Shown here one piece after another: positions 1 to 9,854 of a stretch of 10,979 bases of DNA. Every line of letters starts with the position of its first letter. The first letter of the stretch is position 1. The translations under genes and the position numbers were made by a program. Origin of the DNA: Gamarada debralockiae (lineage: Eukaryota > Ascomycota > Leotiomycetes > Helotiales > Hyphodiscaceae); contig NXFV01000033.1 of assembly GCA_002803225.1 (NCBI GenBank), forward strand, positions 1 through 10,979, in the 5' to 3' direction. The notes under the pieces are model-generated. The model had not been told where the DNA came from and did no database searches. It worked only from the letters and a program-made list of their open reading frames with translations.

Positions 1-61
1 ACCCTAACCCTAACCCTAACCCTAACCCTAACCCTAACCCTAACCCTAACCCTAACCCTAA
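1..61. repeat. Telomere, (CCCTAA)10
   Basis: Ten uninterrupted CCCTAA units occupy bases 2-61, preceded by one A. CCCTAA is the C-rich strand of the TTAGGG repeat used by most filamentous ascomycetes. With the C-rich strand reading 5'->3' at the left, base 1 is the outer end of the chromosome and the window runs inward. The array stops abruptly at 61 and passes straight into AT-rich DNA. Neither strand of the repeat contains CpA, so CpA-directed RIP could not alter it, which fits its perfect state beside heavily mutated DNA. Confidence 0.97.
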
Positions 62-511
62 GAAGTAATTCTAGTTATATATACTTTAAAGAGACTACTT
101 ATTTTTAGTTTACCTTTAAAATAACCTTTACTTACTTTCTTTAGACAAAGCTTTATTATATAATTTAAGCTAAATTATTTTACTTTTACTTTACTTTTTT
201 TATTTTTATAAAAAGCTATTATATATCTAAGCTACTCTTAGCTAATATCTCCTTTACTACTTTTATTCTTATCTAGAGTATACTACTTTAATATTAAAGA
301 GAGATCTTTATATTTAATAGTACTTATATATATAACCCTAAAGTCTAATTTTATTAAAGTTATAAGACTTACTCTATATTAATATACTAGCTTTAATTAA
401 CTTAAGTCTAATAATACTAAAAGTAGCAAATAGAATTAAAGCTCTTTTTTACTTAAACTAAGTTTACTAATATTAATTATCTACTAAATTTAAGATAACT
501 AGAATATATAA
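62..511. other. Subtelomeric AT-rich DNA, no gene seen
   Basis: This stretch joins the telomere to the rest of the window. It is dense in TpA and pyrimidine-leaning on the plus strand, with hardly any CpA or TpG and no CpG that I could find. No frame is open for long on either strand and no domain motif is readable. One isolated telomere-like TAACCCTAAA lies at 333-342. I infer RIP-mutated repeat DNA of unknown origin. Confidence 0.6.
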
Positions 512-2110
512 GTATTACTTTATTAAAGATCTAAAAGTAGCTATAATAGGTCTACTAAATAACTTAGCTTAACTTAGTACCTTAGTCTATTTATTTTCTA
601 TATAATCTAATAGTTTAACTAATATCTTTAGATTATTTTAAAAGTTTATCTACTATAACCTTAATATAGACCTCTCTTATATAATATTCTAGAGATTACC
701 TTAATATATATCTTTAATTAGTAAACTAGAATCTAAAATTATCTAGTAAGTAATATATCTTCTAATTAATAGAGCTAAAACTAAGTAATATATATAATAT
801 ATAATAAACTATTTTTAAGTCTTTAACTAAAATCTTTACTTATAAGTACTAGCTATACTTTATTAATTAGCTAAGAGTAATATAAAAGTTAGTAGCTAAC
901 TTAAAGCTACTTAGTTAAAAACAAACAAATTACTTTATTATATACTTAAGACTTTAAAGTTATATATAAGATTAATAAAGACCTTAATTAAGTTTAAATT
1001 TAGTCTTAACCTAAGAAGTTATAAAACTCACTATATAAAAGTAGAGTATAAGTAGTATATAATCCTTAGCCTAAATATATATAAATATTTATATATAAGT
1101 ATATGAAATTACTTAAGTAAATAGAATTTACTTAAAGAAAAGGAAAAGAAATACTAGTTATAAAATAAATAGAAAATAGCTTTAGTTAGTAAAGAACATA
1201 AAAAGAGAAAGAAGTATAATCTTAAAAGACTTAAAAATCACTAGACTAAAAAAGTAAGAGTCTTAAAGAAAGATAATAAAATCTCTCTTTACTCTATTAT
1301 CTTAGTTAAAATAAGTAATATAACCTAGAAAGAATAACTATTAGTAAGAGAATTTAATATCTTCTATTATTTTATTAGTAGAGCTAGCAGATCCTAAGCC
1401 TACTATTACTATTTAATTTATTATAAGCCAAAGGATAAAGAATCCTTTACTAAAGGATTATATTAAAAGAATATTAAAGTAGTAATAAAGTATACTAAAG
1501 AAAATATTTATAAGAAAAGAGCTTATCTAAAGATAAATAAAATTACTCTAGGCTTTAAGTAGACTTAATAAATAACTATTATATTTAATCTTATAAAGGA
1601 TATACTATTATAGAAAACATAAAACCCTTATTTTATAAGGTCTTTATTAGTAAGCTTATAGTCTAGCTATAACTAAGAGAACTACTAGTAAGGAGCACTT
1701 AACTCTATAAAGGAGATAATAAATTAATAAGTAAATTCTAAAGTCCTAGCTATTAGATAGTAATTAAGAATTATTTAAATACCCCCTCTATTAGATAATT
1801 AAGAACTTACTCTTCTTAATTAACTCTTAAGTAGAATAAGAGATAAATCTATAGATAGTACTAAAGTATACCTCTACTTAAATAAGTTATACTAATACTC
1901 TTGCCTAAAGTAAGCTATATCTAAGAAATACTACTTATTTCTATTAAAGTATAGCTAGGCCTCTATAAGCTAATAATAATATACTAGTATTAAATAAAAG
2001 TAATTATAAAGAACTCTAAGAAATATTAATAGAAGCTAAGGATTTATATAAAAGGTATATATTATCTAAAGAATAGCCTTAGTAACCTAAAAAAGTAATA
2101 TTACTAGAAT
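512..2110 (+). pseudogene. Possible RIP-degraded coding relic, family unknown
   Basis: Not recognised. On the plus strand the frame whose codons begin at positions divisible by 3 shows stops that are almost all TAA or TAG, the codons RIP makes from Gln or Trp, with one TGA noted at 1104-1106. From about 1130 to 1290 it reads as a very Lys-rich stretch, followed at 1290-1500 by a segment with clearly fewer stops than the other two plus frames (about 4 against 7 and 10). The plus strand is purine-rich there, as the coding strand of the helicase relic is. Beyond 1500 the stop density no longer separates the frames. A transposase or retroelement protein is possible, but no catalytic motif is visible. 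The limits are approximate, and the whole stretch could be non-coding repeat. Confidence 0.28.
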
Positions 2111-2214
2111 ACTACTAAAATAACCTTTAATATTAAAGCTTATTTATTAGTAATATAAATAGACTCTTTAAGATACCTTTAAAAAGCTCTTAATTATAAT
2201 TAAACTCTTAACCT

Positions 2215-3010
2215 TAACCCTATAATAATATAGGTTCTTCCTTCTTATATTCCTATCTTCTTCCTCTTATTTTATTCTTACTTTTATACTTATAAAGTTA
2301 CTCTCTTTTTCCTACCTTATATATACCTTATATAATTATCTACTTTCTTTAGCTATAACCCTTATTATATTATTATTTCCTTTTCCCTTATAATCTTATT
2401 TTATTTTTACTTCTTTTTATTCTTATAATTAAATTCTTATATTAATTATTTATTTTAATCTTAATATTTACTCTTTAGAGTTATTTACTTTATTACTTTT
2501 AAAAATATAACTTTAATATTATTATCTTATATTAAAAATCTAACTAATACTACTTTTCTCTTTAATATTATACTTTATCTTAAGCTTTAATATCTCTCTT
2601 TTCTTATATAAAATATACTTTATATATCTTCTTTTAATCTACTTAATATTTATACTCTTTTATTATTAATAACTTTTTTATACCTTTTATATATCTAATT
2701 TATTTTTCTTAAATCTTATATAATTAAATCCTTATTAATCTTTTATCTTTATTTTATTTACTTAATATACTTTTATATTATATCTTATACTTAAAGTTAT
2801 TATTTTTTCTTTTATTATTTACTCTTTATTATTTACTAATACTTATTATTTCCTCTTATTTATTATTAAAGTTAATATTATTATCTACTTATATTTATTA
2901 TCTACTCTTCTTTATTATTACTCTTTCTTATTATCTACTTATCTACCCTTATTTATTATTTATCTTATATTTAATTATATATTTAACCTATAGATCTAAG
3001 TTCTAATATT
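2215..3010. other. G-depleted, C/T-skewed low-complexity tract
   Basis: Over about 800 bases the plus strand carries very few G residues: several 60-base lines (2401, 2521, 2641, 2701, 2881) have none, while C stays common. Short pyrimidine-rich words built on TTATTATCTACTT recur, notably around 2870-2960. The strand asymmetry is far stronger than in flanking DNA. It begins just after a TAACCCT at 2215-2221 and ends just before the helicase stop codon. On the minus strand it is a purine-rich stretch directly downstream of the gene. I infer either a decayed simple-sequence array or the 3' part of the same repeated element. No coding potential is seen. Confidence 0.7.
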
Positions 3011-3595
3011 ATTTACTAATCTTACTTTACTTTAGATCTTTTACTCTTTATTATCCTAGATATTAAAGTCTAGTACTAGTAATTTAAATACTAATATTCT
3101 CTTTATATCTAGCTCTTTTAAGTATACTTTACTTAGAAATACTACTAAAAACTCCCTTAAACTAATATTCTTTTTAAGACTATACTTAATCTTTAGTTTT
3201 AAGACTTCTCTCTTATTATATAAAATAACTAATATTTAAAATATAAACTTAGTATTAAAACATATACTAGACTTACTTAAATACTTACAAATCATAGTAA
3301 GGAATAAACACTTAAAATAATAGCTCTCTTCTTTTAGTATTATCTCCTTATCTTTAATTAAATACTTAATTTCCTTAGCTAGGGACTCTATATAACTATA
3401 TAAAGAATATTAGCTAGAACTATATACTTCTTGATTTACTTCTACTATATCTACTAATATATAGTAGTAAATATAAGTATATTTAGAAATAGTTCTACTT
3501 ATTAAGTCTTTAACTTTACTTCTCTTCTTTTTACTTGATCTAATAGACTTTAATATACAATCTACTTGTCTATTAGTAGTACTACTCCTACTAAA

Positions 3596-3679
3596 ACATA
3601 GATCACATATATTATCTAAGCTAGAACACTTATCTACTAGCTTATAATCTAAGTAAAGACTAATTTATCTTCTTTTATA
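3596..3679 (-). other. RecQ-type cysteine (zinc) cluster of helicase
   Basis: Downstream of motif VI the frame reads TYKRR, a TAA, then ISLYLD, with Tyr at 3677-3679 (TAT, from Cys TGT). Cys codons follow at 3626-3628, 3605-3607 and 3596-3598, the last two as CDLC. The set C-x(n)-C-x6-C-x2-C is the zinc-binding subdomain that follows the helicase core in RecQ proteins, where it stabilises the fold and DNA binding. The first ligand is lost by a G-to-A change. The codons after it, down to 3041, form a C-terminal region of about 185 residues that I do not recognise. Confidence 0.75.
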
Positions 3680-3811
3680 AGTACTCTCTAGTAAATACTT
3701 ATTAATAAGATACTTATCTTCTTCTAAAAGACTAGAGCTACTAGTACTAGACTTTAGTAATTTAGAGTCTTTAGAATTATAAAAAAATATAGATATACTA
3801 GGCTTATTATC

Positions 3812-4723
3812 TTGACCCTCTCTACTAGATCTTTATAAAAACTCTAGGAAAGAATAGACTATATCTTTATAAACTACTAGTCTAATATTAGAATAGTTAA
3901 ACCCTTCTTCTAAGCTACTACTAGTAACTAGTATATTATAATACTCTTCTTTACTAATAAGAAAATTACTTAAAGTCTTATCTTTATCTTTTATACTTAA
4001 AGAAGAATAATATCTACTATAATTAAGAGTATTAGCTACTAGCTTAATATTACTAATACTAGGACAAAATATTAAGACTTTATCTTCCCTAGTTATATAC
4101 TCTCTAGCTTAAAAACATATAATATAGTCTTTAATTTCTAGGATTTTCTCTTCTTCTTTATTAGACTTATAAATACTTATTTTATAACTTATATTAGACT
4201 TAGAACAACTAGCTCTTATAATACTTAAATCATTTAAATATAAGCTATTTACTAGCTCTCTTTTAAAGCTAAGAGAAAGAGTCCTAGTAAGGAAAATAAA
4301 CTAAATATTTAGTACTAATATCTCTTTAAATCTATATATAATATTTTAATAACTAGATAAGCTAATAAGTAAGTAATACTCGTCTATTATAATCCTATCT
4401 AAGCTATTACTATTAATTAGCTCTTGAACTAAGCTAATAAAAGTACTACTAACTATAGTCTCTATACTAACTAAGGTAAGATTCTTAAATTCCTTACTAT
4501 CTTTAAAAATACTATAAGGAATATTAAACTCTCTAGCTCTTCTTAATATATCTAATTTTAGTCCTACTAAGGGTAAGATTATTATAGTAACTTTACTAAT
4601 ACTAAGAGAGCTAATAAGTAAATAAGCTAGGGATTTCCCTGAACTAATAAGTAAAACCCCTAATATATAAAGTACTTTTAAAAGAATTAACTTAATTAAG
4701 AGCTCTTGTTCTAGACTTCTAAA
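3812..4723 (-). other. RecQ helicase core with RIP-damaged motifs
   Basis: All superfamily 2 RecQ motifs are in order. Motif 0 is FRSLEQE (Gln 4706-4708). Motif I is LISSGKS at 4631-4651, from ancestral PTGSGKS. Motif II is IIIDEYY at 4373-4393, from DECH. Motif III is FLTRT near 4280-4294, from FLTGT, with GGG changed to AGG at 4283-4285. Motif IV region is LIFCPS (Cys 4064-4066). Motif V region has EEGFNYSNIRLVV (Gly 3902-3904). Motif VI is stop-RSSREGQD at 3809-3835, from Q-x-S-G-R-x-G-R-D: its Gln is TAA at 3833-3835, one Arg is kept at 3821-3823 and the last Arg is Gln (3812-3814). Every difference is a C-to-T or G-to-A transition. ATP hydrolysis would be lost even without the stops. Confidence 0.93.
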
Positions 4724-5134
4724 GCTAGCTGTACTATCTTATAAAAACTCCTATAGTATATTACTTAATATACTAGAAGTAGAACTAAGACTACTTAAAT
4801 TAATTAAATCTAGGGTTTTTACTCTCTTATTAACTCTAAGACTACTTAAACTAATAGAAGATACTTATCTTTTATGTTTTTTATTTATAGTAGAACTAGA
4901 ACTATCTAATTCCTTTATATTAATAGCCTTATTATATCTAATAGCTAAACTATTAACTAGATCTAAGTTATTTTCTACTTCTAAGTTATTCTTAATTTTA
5001 AGCTAGTTTTTATAAGATTCTACTTAGATATCTAATAAATCTAACCTAAAATAAGTAAAATATCTAAGGCAAAACTATAAATATTTAAATTATAAATTAG
5101 AATTAATATTATTAAAAATAAGACTACTTCGGCT

Positions 5135-5710
5135 ATAATTCAGGTCTTCTACTCTAATAGAGTAATTACTTTATAAAGCTACTAGCTTATATAATATATT
5201 TTTATCTTCTTCTAAGAGTAAAGTACTAGTATCTAGTCTTTTAAGTATAAATTCCTTAATAATACTTATTATTACTTGTCTATATACCTATATTCCTAGC
5301 TTTATACCTAGTACTAGGCTAGAAAATGAGTTTAGCTTTAAACTAAGGTCTCTAGAGTCTAAAAGCTTATTATTTACGAAAAAGAAATAAGGTACTAGAC
5401 TTCTAGTCTTAGATAACTTCTTAGAACTTAAAATACTAATATTTAAAAAATTAATAAAAGAGTCTACTAAAACTATATATAGTAAAAATATCTTAGAAAT
5501 ACTAGAATATAAATATCGAATATTAGAGGCCTTCTTCTCACTTAAGCCCTAGCTTTTATAATAAGAGATATTTATAATAAATAAGTTACTACTTATATCT
5601 AAGAATATCTTCCTTTTATCTTTATAACTATTAAGATATTTAAAAGTTATTAGCTCTATTCCCCTTAGAGATAGGTCTAAAGTAAGATAGACTAATAATA
5701 AACAAAGCTT
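5135..5710 (-). other. Tyrosine-recombinase-like region of the helicase
   Basis: In the helicase frame a hydrophobic helix leads into SLRGIELITFKYL, with Arg at 5663-5665 and Glu at 5654-5656, resembling box I (Arg-Gly-x-Glu) of tyrosine recombinases. About 128 residues later come VYRQVIISII with Arg at 5279-5281, like the box II Arg. Then follows a short segment whose Tyr TAC fits an ancestral His, with Arg and finally Tyr at 5135-5137 (LNY). The order R...R...H...Y and the spacing fit a tyrosine recombinase catalytic domain, active or degenerate. This is read from motifs alone. The Lys and the second His are not identified, and a non-catalytic relative is equally possible. Confidence 0.45.
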
Positions 5711-6539
5711 CTTAAATTCTAAGAGGTCTTTTAAGTACTTATTAACTTCACTTAAATTTAACTTTAAATCTAGACCTAGTAAAGTAAAAAATCGATTAAA
5801 TAAAGAACTATCTTTAAATATTTTATTTTTAAGGAAATTATTATTATAATTACAATTAGGACTTAAATCTCTAAAACACTTAAAAGAACTAATTAAACTT
5901 TAATCTTTTAGCTTAAAGTATTCCTTTAGAGTAATATTTTTATATCTAGACTTAAATATATTTAAAAGTAGCTTTTCAACTAAGATATTATAAGAACTAC
6001 TTATTAACTCTTTAAATAAGAGCCTTAGATTATTTATATTTATAGTAATCTTCTTATAAGAGACTATTTCTTTCTTAGTAGTACTAATACTAATAAAATT
6101 AAGAGTACTAGTCTCCTTATTTACTTTAAAATAGTAGGCTCGATTATTTAAGACCTTACTTAAGACACTATTAGTACTATTATTAAAATACTTATCTCTA
6201 AAATCTTTAAAAATAATAGTTAAGTCTAGAGTATTATCTTTTAATAATATAGAGAAGGAATATTCAATAATTATAAGCTAAGTACTATATATAAACTTAA
6301 AATAATCCTGACTTAAATCTAGACTATCTTTAAAGGAATAGTCCTTAGCTCTTATACTTATACAAGCAAAAAAACTATTAATTAAACTATTAAAGATATA
6401 TAAGTTAGTCTTTTATTTTAAAAGACTAATTAGTAACTCTACTAAAAGGTCTTTAATCTTTAGACTTAAAGAGTCCTTAGACTTATTAATATCTTTAATT
6501 TCTTTTAATATCTCTTTATTAGAACTATTTAATATATTA

Positions 6540-6665
6540 GATCTATTAGAAGTATTAGAATTACTAAAATCAGAATTATTAAAACTAGAATTACTAGAGC
6601 TAATATTACTAGAACTACTAGAACTTAGACTACTAGAACTAGTACTACTAGTCTTTAGATTATCT
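6540..6665 (-). repeat. Ser/Asn-rich low-complexity linker of helicase
   Basis: In the helicase frame about 40 codons here are almost all Ser or Asn (AGT, TCT, AAT), seen on the plus strand as repeated CTAGAACTACTA-like words. This is a disordered linker between the N-terminal part and the recombinase-like region. Some AGT codons may be former GGT (Gly) and some TCT former CCT (Pro), so the original could have been a mixed Ser/Gly/Pro linker. Codon slippage is the likely source of the repeat. Confidence 0.7.
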
Positions 6666-7282
6666 TAATTAATAAGATTACTTATTCTTAATTTATCTAG
6701 CTTTTTATTAAAAGTCTTTTTACTTTTATTTAAAGACTTACTACTTAACTCTAAGTAGTCTTCTTCTTATAATTTTGCTTTTACTAGGCAATTTAAAGTA
6801 TTATATATAATAACTATACTATTATCTATCTTAAAATAAAAGATATTCTCCTTTATATCTTTACTTAAAGCCCTAAAGAAAAATATTAAAAATATACTAA
6901 AAAAACTAAAGTATTTAACTTGAGTTCTAGTATTTAAAACAAGCTTAAAAGACTTATTTCAGATCTTATTATCTTCAAAGCTATTTAAGATATTTAAGTA
7001 AACCTTATTTAGAAATATACTCTTTTCTAGACTTAAATAAAGAATTTCCTTAAGATTTAATATTAGAACTTCTAGTATTTTCTCATCTTCTTAAATAAAA
7101 GCTACTAGCTCTATTAGATCTTTTATATTATACTTATTAATATACTTAATATATCTAGTCTTTATCTAAAAAGAGCTAAGCTTATCTTTATTATCTAGTT
7201 TAAAACTACTTAGTTTTTCTAGATATTTCCCTTCCTTTTTAGAATAATTAGCTAAAAATACTTCTTTAGCTTTATTTAAAGA

Positions 7283-7330
7283 GCTTAAATTAGGGCTTAA
7301 ATTAAAGCTTAAAATAGGGCTTAAAAGAGG
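7283..7330 (-). repeat. 12-bp x4 in-frame minisatellite (Pro-x-Leu-Ser)
   Basis: Four adjacent 12-bp units start at 7283, 7295, 7307 and 7319, each beginning GCTTAAA on the plus strand. Read in the helicase frame on the minus strand they give PLLS, PILS, FNLS and PNLS. The F in the third unit fits a Pro codon changed by two C-to-T steps. The unit length is a multiple of three, so copy-number change keeps the frame. It lies in the poorly conserved stretch between the finger and the recombinase-like region. Confidence 0.8.
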
Positions 7331-7711
7331 ACTATTATATTAACTTAGTATAGAACTTAAGGAAATTTCAGAATTATTAATAACTTTACTAGTATTAGTA
7401 TTTACTTTAAAGAAATACTTATTAGTCTTTAAGCTTTAATCCTTTATAACTTTATAAAAGGTACTAGTATTTAAATAAGCTTCTCTTATATATCTTTTAA
7501 TCCTATATTTACTAGAAATAATACTAGAATAGTTTAAATAAGCAAATAAATTAATTATATTAAGTTCTTTAAAATACTTAAAAGGAAAATATTCTTAAAA
7601 TAAATTTATAAGGTTTAGGCTATCTTTAAGACTTAATACTTCTAGTTAGTCTAATACTACTAAAGCTTTATTAAAAAAAAGACTTTTCTTTTTTTTATTA
7701 GTATTATTAAA

Positions 7712-7771
7712 GTATTTTTTTAAGTAGCCTTTAAAATTTAATTTTTTAATACTATAATTACAAATAAAACA
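7712..7771 (-). other. OrsD-type C2H2 finger at helicase N-terminus
   Basis: Two Cys codons at 7769-7771 and 7760-7762 sit in the context LVLCFICNYSIKK. They are followed 11 residues later by Tyr (7724-7726) and four residues further by Tyr (7712-7714). Both Tyr codons are TAC, one C-to-T change from the His codon CAC, so the ancestor reads C-x2-C-x11-H-x3-H. This arrangement at the N-terminus matches the C2H2 region of the OrsD family (named after the orsellinic acid cluster protein D), which I recall preceding RecQ cores in other fungal subtelomeric helicases. The role is probably DNA or protein binding. In this copy both His ligands are gone. Confidence 0.75.
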
Positions 7772-7825
7772 AAGGACAAGTTTAAAATCAATATAATAAG
7801 ATAAGAATATTAATTCTTTAATATC

Positions 7826-8590
7826 TTAAAAGCATTAGCTTCTTTAAAATCACTAGACTCTTTAAAGCTAGAAAAATTACTAGAAAAATTAAAGGAATTA
7901 TTAAAACAAGATATTTTTTTAGGTTTTAAGAGTTATAATAAGAATATAAGAGATATAAAATATAAAAGTAAAAGTAATATAAATATAAAGTCTAAGAAGT
8001 AGGAGTAAAGTAAAGGAGTAAAGGTTATAAAATAAAGAGTAAAGAGATCTTTAAAAAAGAAAGAGAAAATAAAATTCCTAAAGATTTTAAGGGTTTATTT
8101 GTTTATCCTAAGGTTACTATAATAACTAAAAGGCCTTAGTCTTTAGGAATATCTAATATATAAGACCTAGAAAAATCAAAACTCAAATTTTTGTCTTTTA
8201 CTTTTAAATTATCTTAACTTACTATATACTTATCTAATTCTTATAACTTTTTATATAATTATAGCTTTTAATTTATAATATAATTATATATATAAAGTTT
8301 ATTCTTATATTAGTTACTCTATTAGTTATATTAATCCTAAGGTATAAACTAATCTTATAGCCTATACTTATTTAAAGTTAAACTTAAGCTCTTACTTAAA
8401 AATCTATAGCTTACTAAGCTCTAAAAAATAAAAACTAAATAAAAAAATCAATTTATATTAAGATATTAATAACTTACTTAAGAAAAATCTTAAAAATAAA
8501 ATATTTAAAATATATTATAAATAAAAATAATAAAATTAAAAGGCTATCTCTATAATACCCTAGTAAACTAGAATATTACTTTGAATTTTA
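7826..8590. other. Upstream flank of helicase relic, no gene seen
   Basis: Above 7826 the helicase frame fills with stops, including adjacent TGA and TAG, so coding is not supported there. The plus strand at about 7925-8075 is strongly purine-rich (runs of A, AG and GTAAAG words), the mirror image of the G-poor tract beyond the other end of the gene. The 5' untranslated region and promoter of the former gene should lie here, but no specific element can be named. A few CpA dinucleotides survive (for example 8175-8190). The stretch 8200-8540 is plain AT-rich DNA. Confidence 0.5.
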
Positions 8591-8726
8591 GCTTTCGCTA
8601 GCTGCCTTAAATCACTACTAATATAAGGCCTAAAGAGGTTTACTTAATAAGCGATCAAAGGCGTAATAAGCTAGTAACTTACAATTTTATATCTTTTTAT
8701 AAAAGCCCCTCTTAGATTATATATAT

Positions 8727-8794
8727 AACTAGAATTAAATTATATTATATATATAATCCCCCTTAATTCTACTAACTAAAATTAAATTATATTA
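8727..8794 (+). repeat. 21-bp direct repeat, 47 bp apart
   Basis: Bases 8727-8747 and 8774-8794 are the same 21-mer (AACTARAATTAAATTATATTA) except for one G/A difference at the sixth position, a RIP-type transition. The spacer contains a CCCCC run at 8758-8762. This is a short local duplication of unknown role. Confidence 0.75.
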
Positions 8795-9854
8795 ATAGGT
8801 TAATCACATGTTTTTAAGTAAAGCTAGAAGTATATTAACTACTCTATTTTACTTCTTAAACTAATTAAAAAAATCCTTATTTTCCCTTATAACCCTAGAT
8901 TATATAACTAAGAAGTAATACCTTAGAATTTAAGTTCTAAAACATTAAAATTTCCTTAAAACTATACTTTATTACTTTACTTTTAATACTAGGGTTTAAG
9001 CCTTAATTTTTATAGATAAATAAAGTACTTATTAAGTACTATAAATAATACTAAAAAAGTTTATACCTAAGATTATTAGTTATTTAATTATCTTAAGTTA
9101 AGTATTTTTAGAGAATTCTAAAACCTAAGACTTAACTAAATCTAAGGCAAGAACATATAAGCCTTAGGCTATAGGCCAATAAATCCCAATAGTAGCTAAG
9201 AGTTATACTTTTATCTTAAAAGTAAAGACTAATTAAAAAATAACTAAAAGCCTTTAACTTTTTAATTAAATATTAAGATAATTAATATAAATAAATATAT
9301 CTTACTTATTATTAGACTAATTTAAGCGATCTTTATAGCTTTTAATAGCTCTAATCAAGCTTTATAATAAAAGATTAAGTAATTATTTTTAAGAATTAAA
9401 ATATCTATTTTTAAAATTAAAGTTCTTTATCTTATTAAGAGCCTCGCTAAATATAGTATAGCTTACTTACCTAACCTTAAATTAATAAAAAATCCTAAAA
9501 ATAAAAAAAAATACAAAACCTTAGGGTTTTAGCTATAAGTACTATTTTACTAAGTAAATTAGTAGCTACTAGACTAAAACTAGAGGCTTAATAGTATCTT
9601 ACTACAACTTTAATCTAATTTACTATATAAAAGTAGAATTAGCGCCCCTATTCCTTATAAATAAGGCCCTTAATATATATAAGATTAATTAGTAACTTAC
9701 TTATACTATATTAACCTCTTCTATATAGTTAGTTTAAAGATAAAATATCTAATTTAAATATATACACTTATTAGAGCTCTACTTACTAAGTACCAAATCT
9801 AGCCGCAGATAACTAGCAGTAAGTAAATAAGACCTAAAGTACTAAAACTACCCT

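Larger units (their letters stand above)
3041..7825 (-). pseudogene. RIP-mutated telomere-linked RecQ-type helicase (TLH)
   Basis: Relic of a DNA helicase of the subtelomeric TLH family, whose intact members are RecQ-like ATP-driven DNA-unwinding proteins. All landmarks lie in one minus-strand frame with no indel found over about 1,594 codons. In order: C2H2 finger at residues ~19-38, Pro-x-Leu-Ser repeats ~166-181, Ser/Asn linker ~387-428, tyrosine-recombinase-like region ~720-900, RecQ core ~1035-1340 and a cysteine cluster ~1383-1410. About 30 internal TAA/TAG codons and one TGA (near 6962) interrupt it, in places that fit former Gln, Trp or Arg. Catalytic residues are altered only by transitions, so the copy is dead. 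The stop at 3041-3043 is a best guess, because it could itself be a mutated Gln codon. The start is unresolved: no ATG is left, and stops become dense above about 7826. An intron or a short upstream exon is possible. The reading direction is toward the telomere. Confidence 0.93.

Noticed and set aside
2860..2960. CRISPR-like array from recurring TTATTATCTACTT words
   Set aside because: Repeats are short, unevenly spaced and low-complexity, and the window is a eukaryotic chromosome end.
3041..7825. Functional helicase using stop-codon reassignment or readthrough
   Set aside because: Catalytic residues outside the stops are also changed (Walker A, DECH, motif VI), all by the same transition type, so a dead RIP copy explains it better.
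7826..7920. N-terminal extension of the helicase in a second minus-strand frame (about 7801-7860)
   Set aside because: A short stretch looks coding-like in another frame, but joining it needs a frameshift or intron and no splice signals or motif support it.
7925..8075. Lys-rich small gene on the plus strand
   Set aside because: The Lys/Ser codons follow from purine-rich composition; stops recur and there is no start or domain.
8270..8300. Replication origin or promoter TATA element in alternating AT sequence
   Set aside because: AT-alternating runs are everywhere in this window, so no specific site can be supported.
8591..8670. Short RNA gene in the GC-richer patch
   Set aside because: No recognisable 5S rRNA, tRNA or snRNA boxes; only the short inverted TCGCTA/TAAGCGA words.
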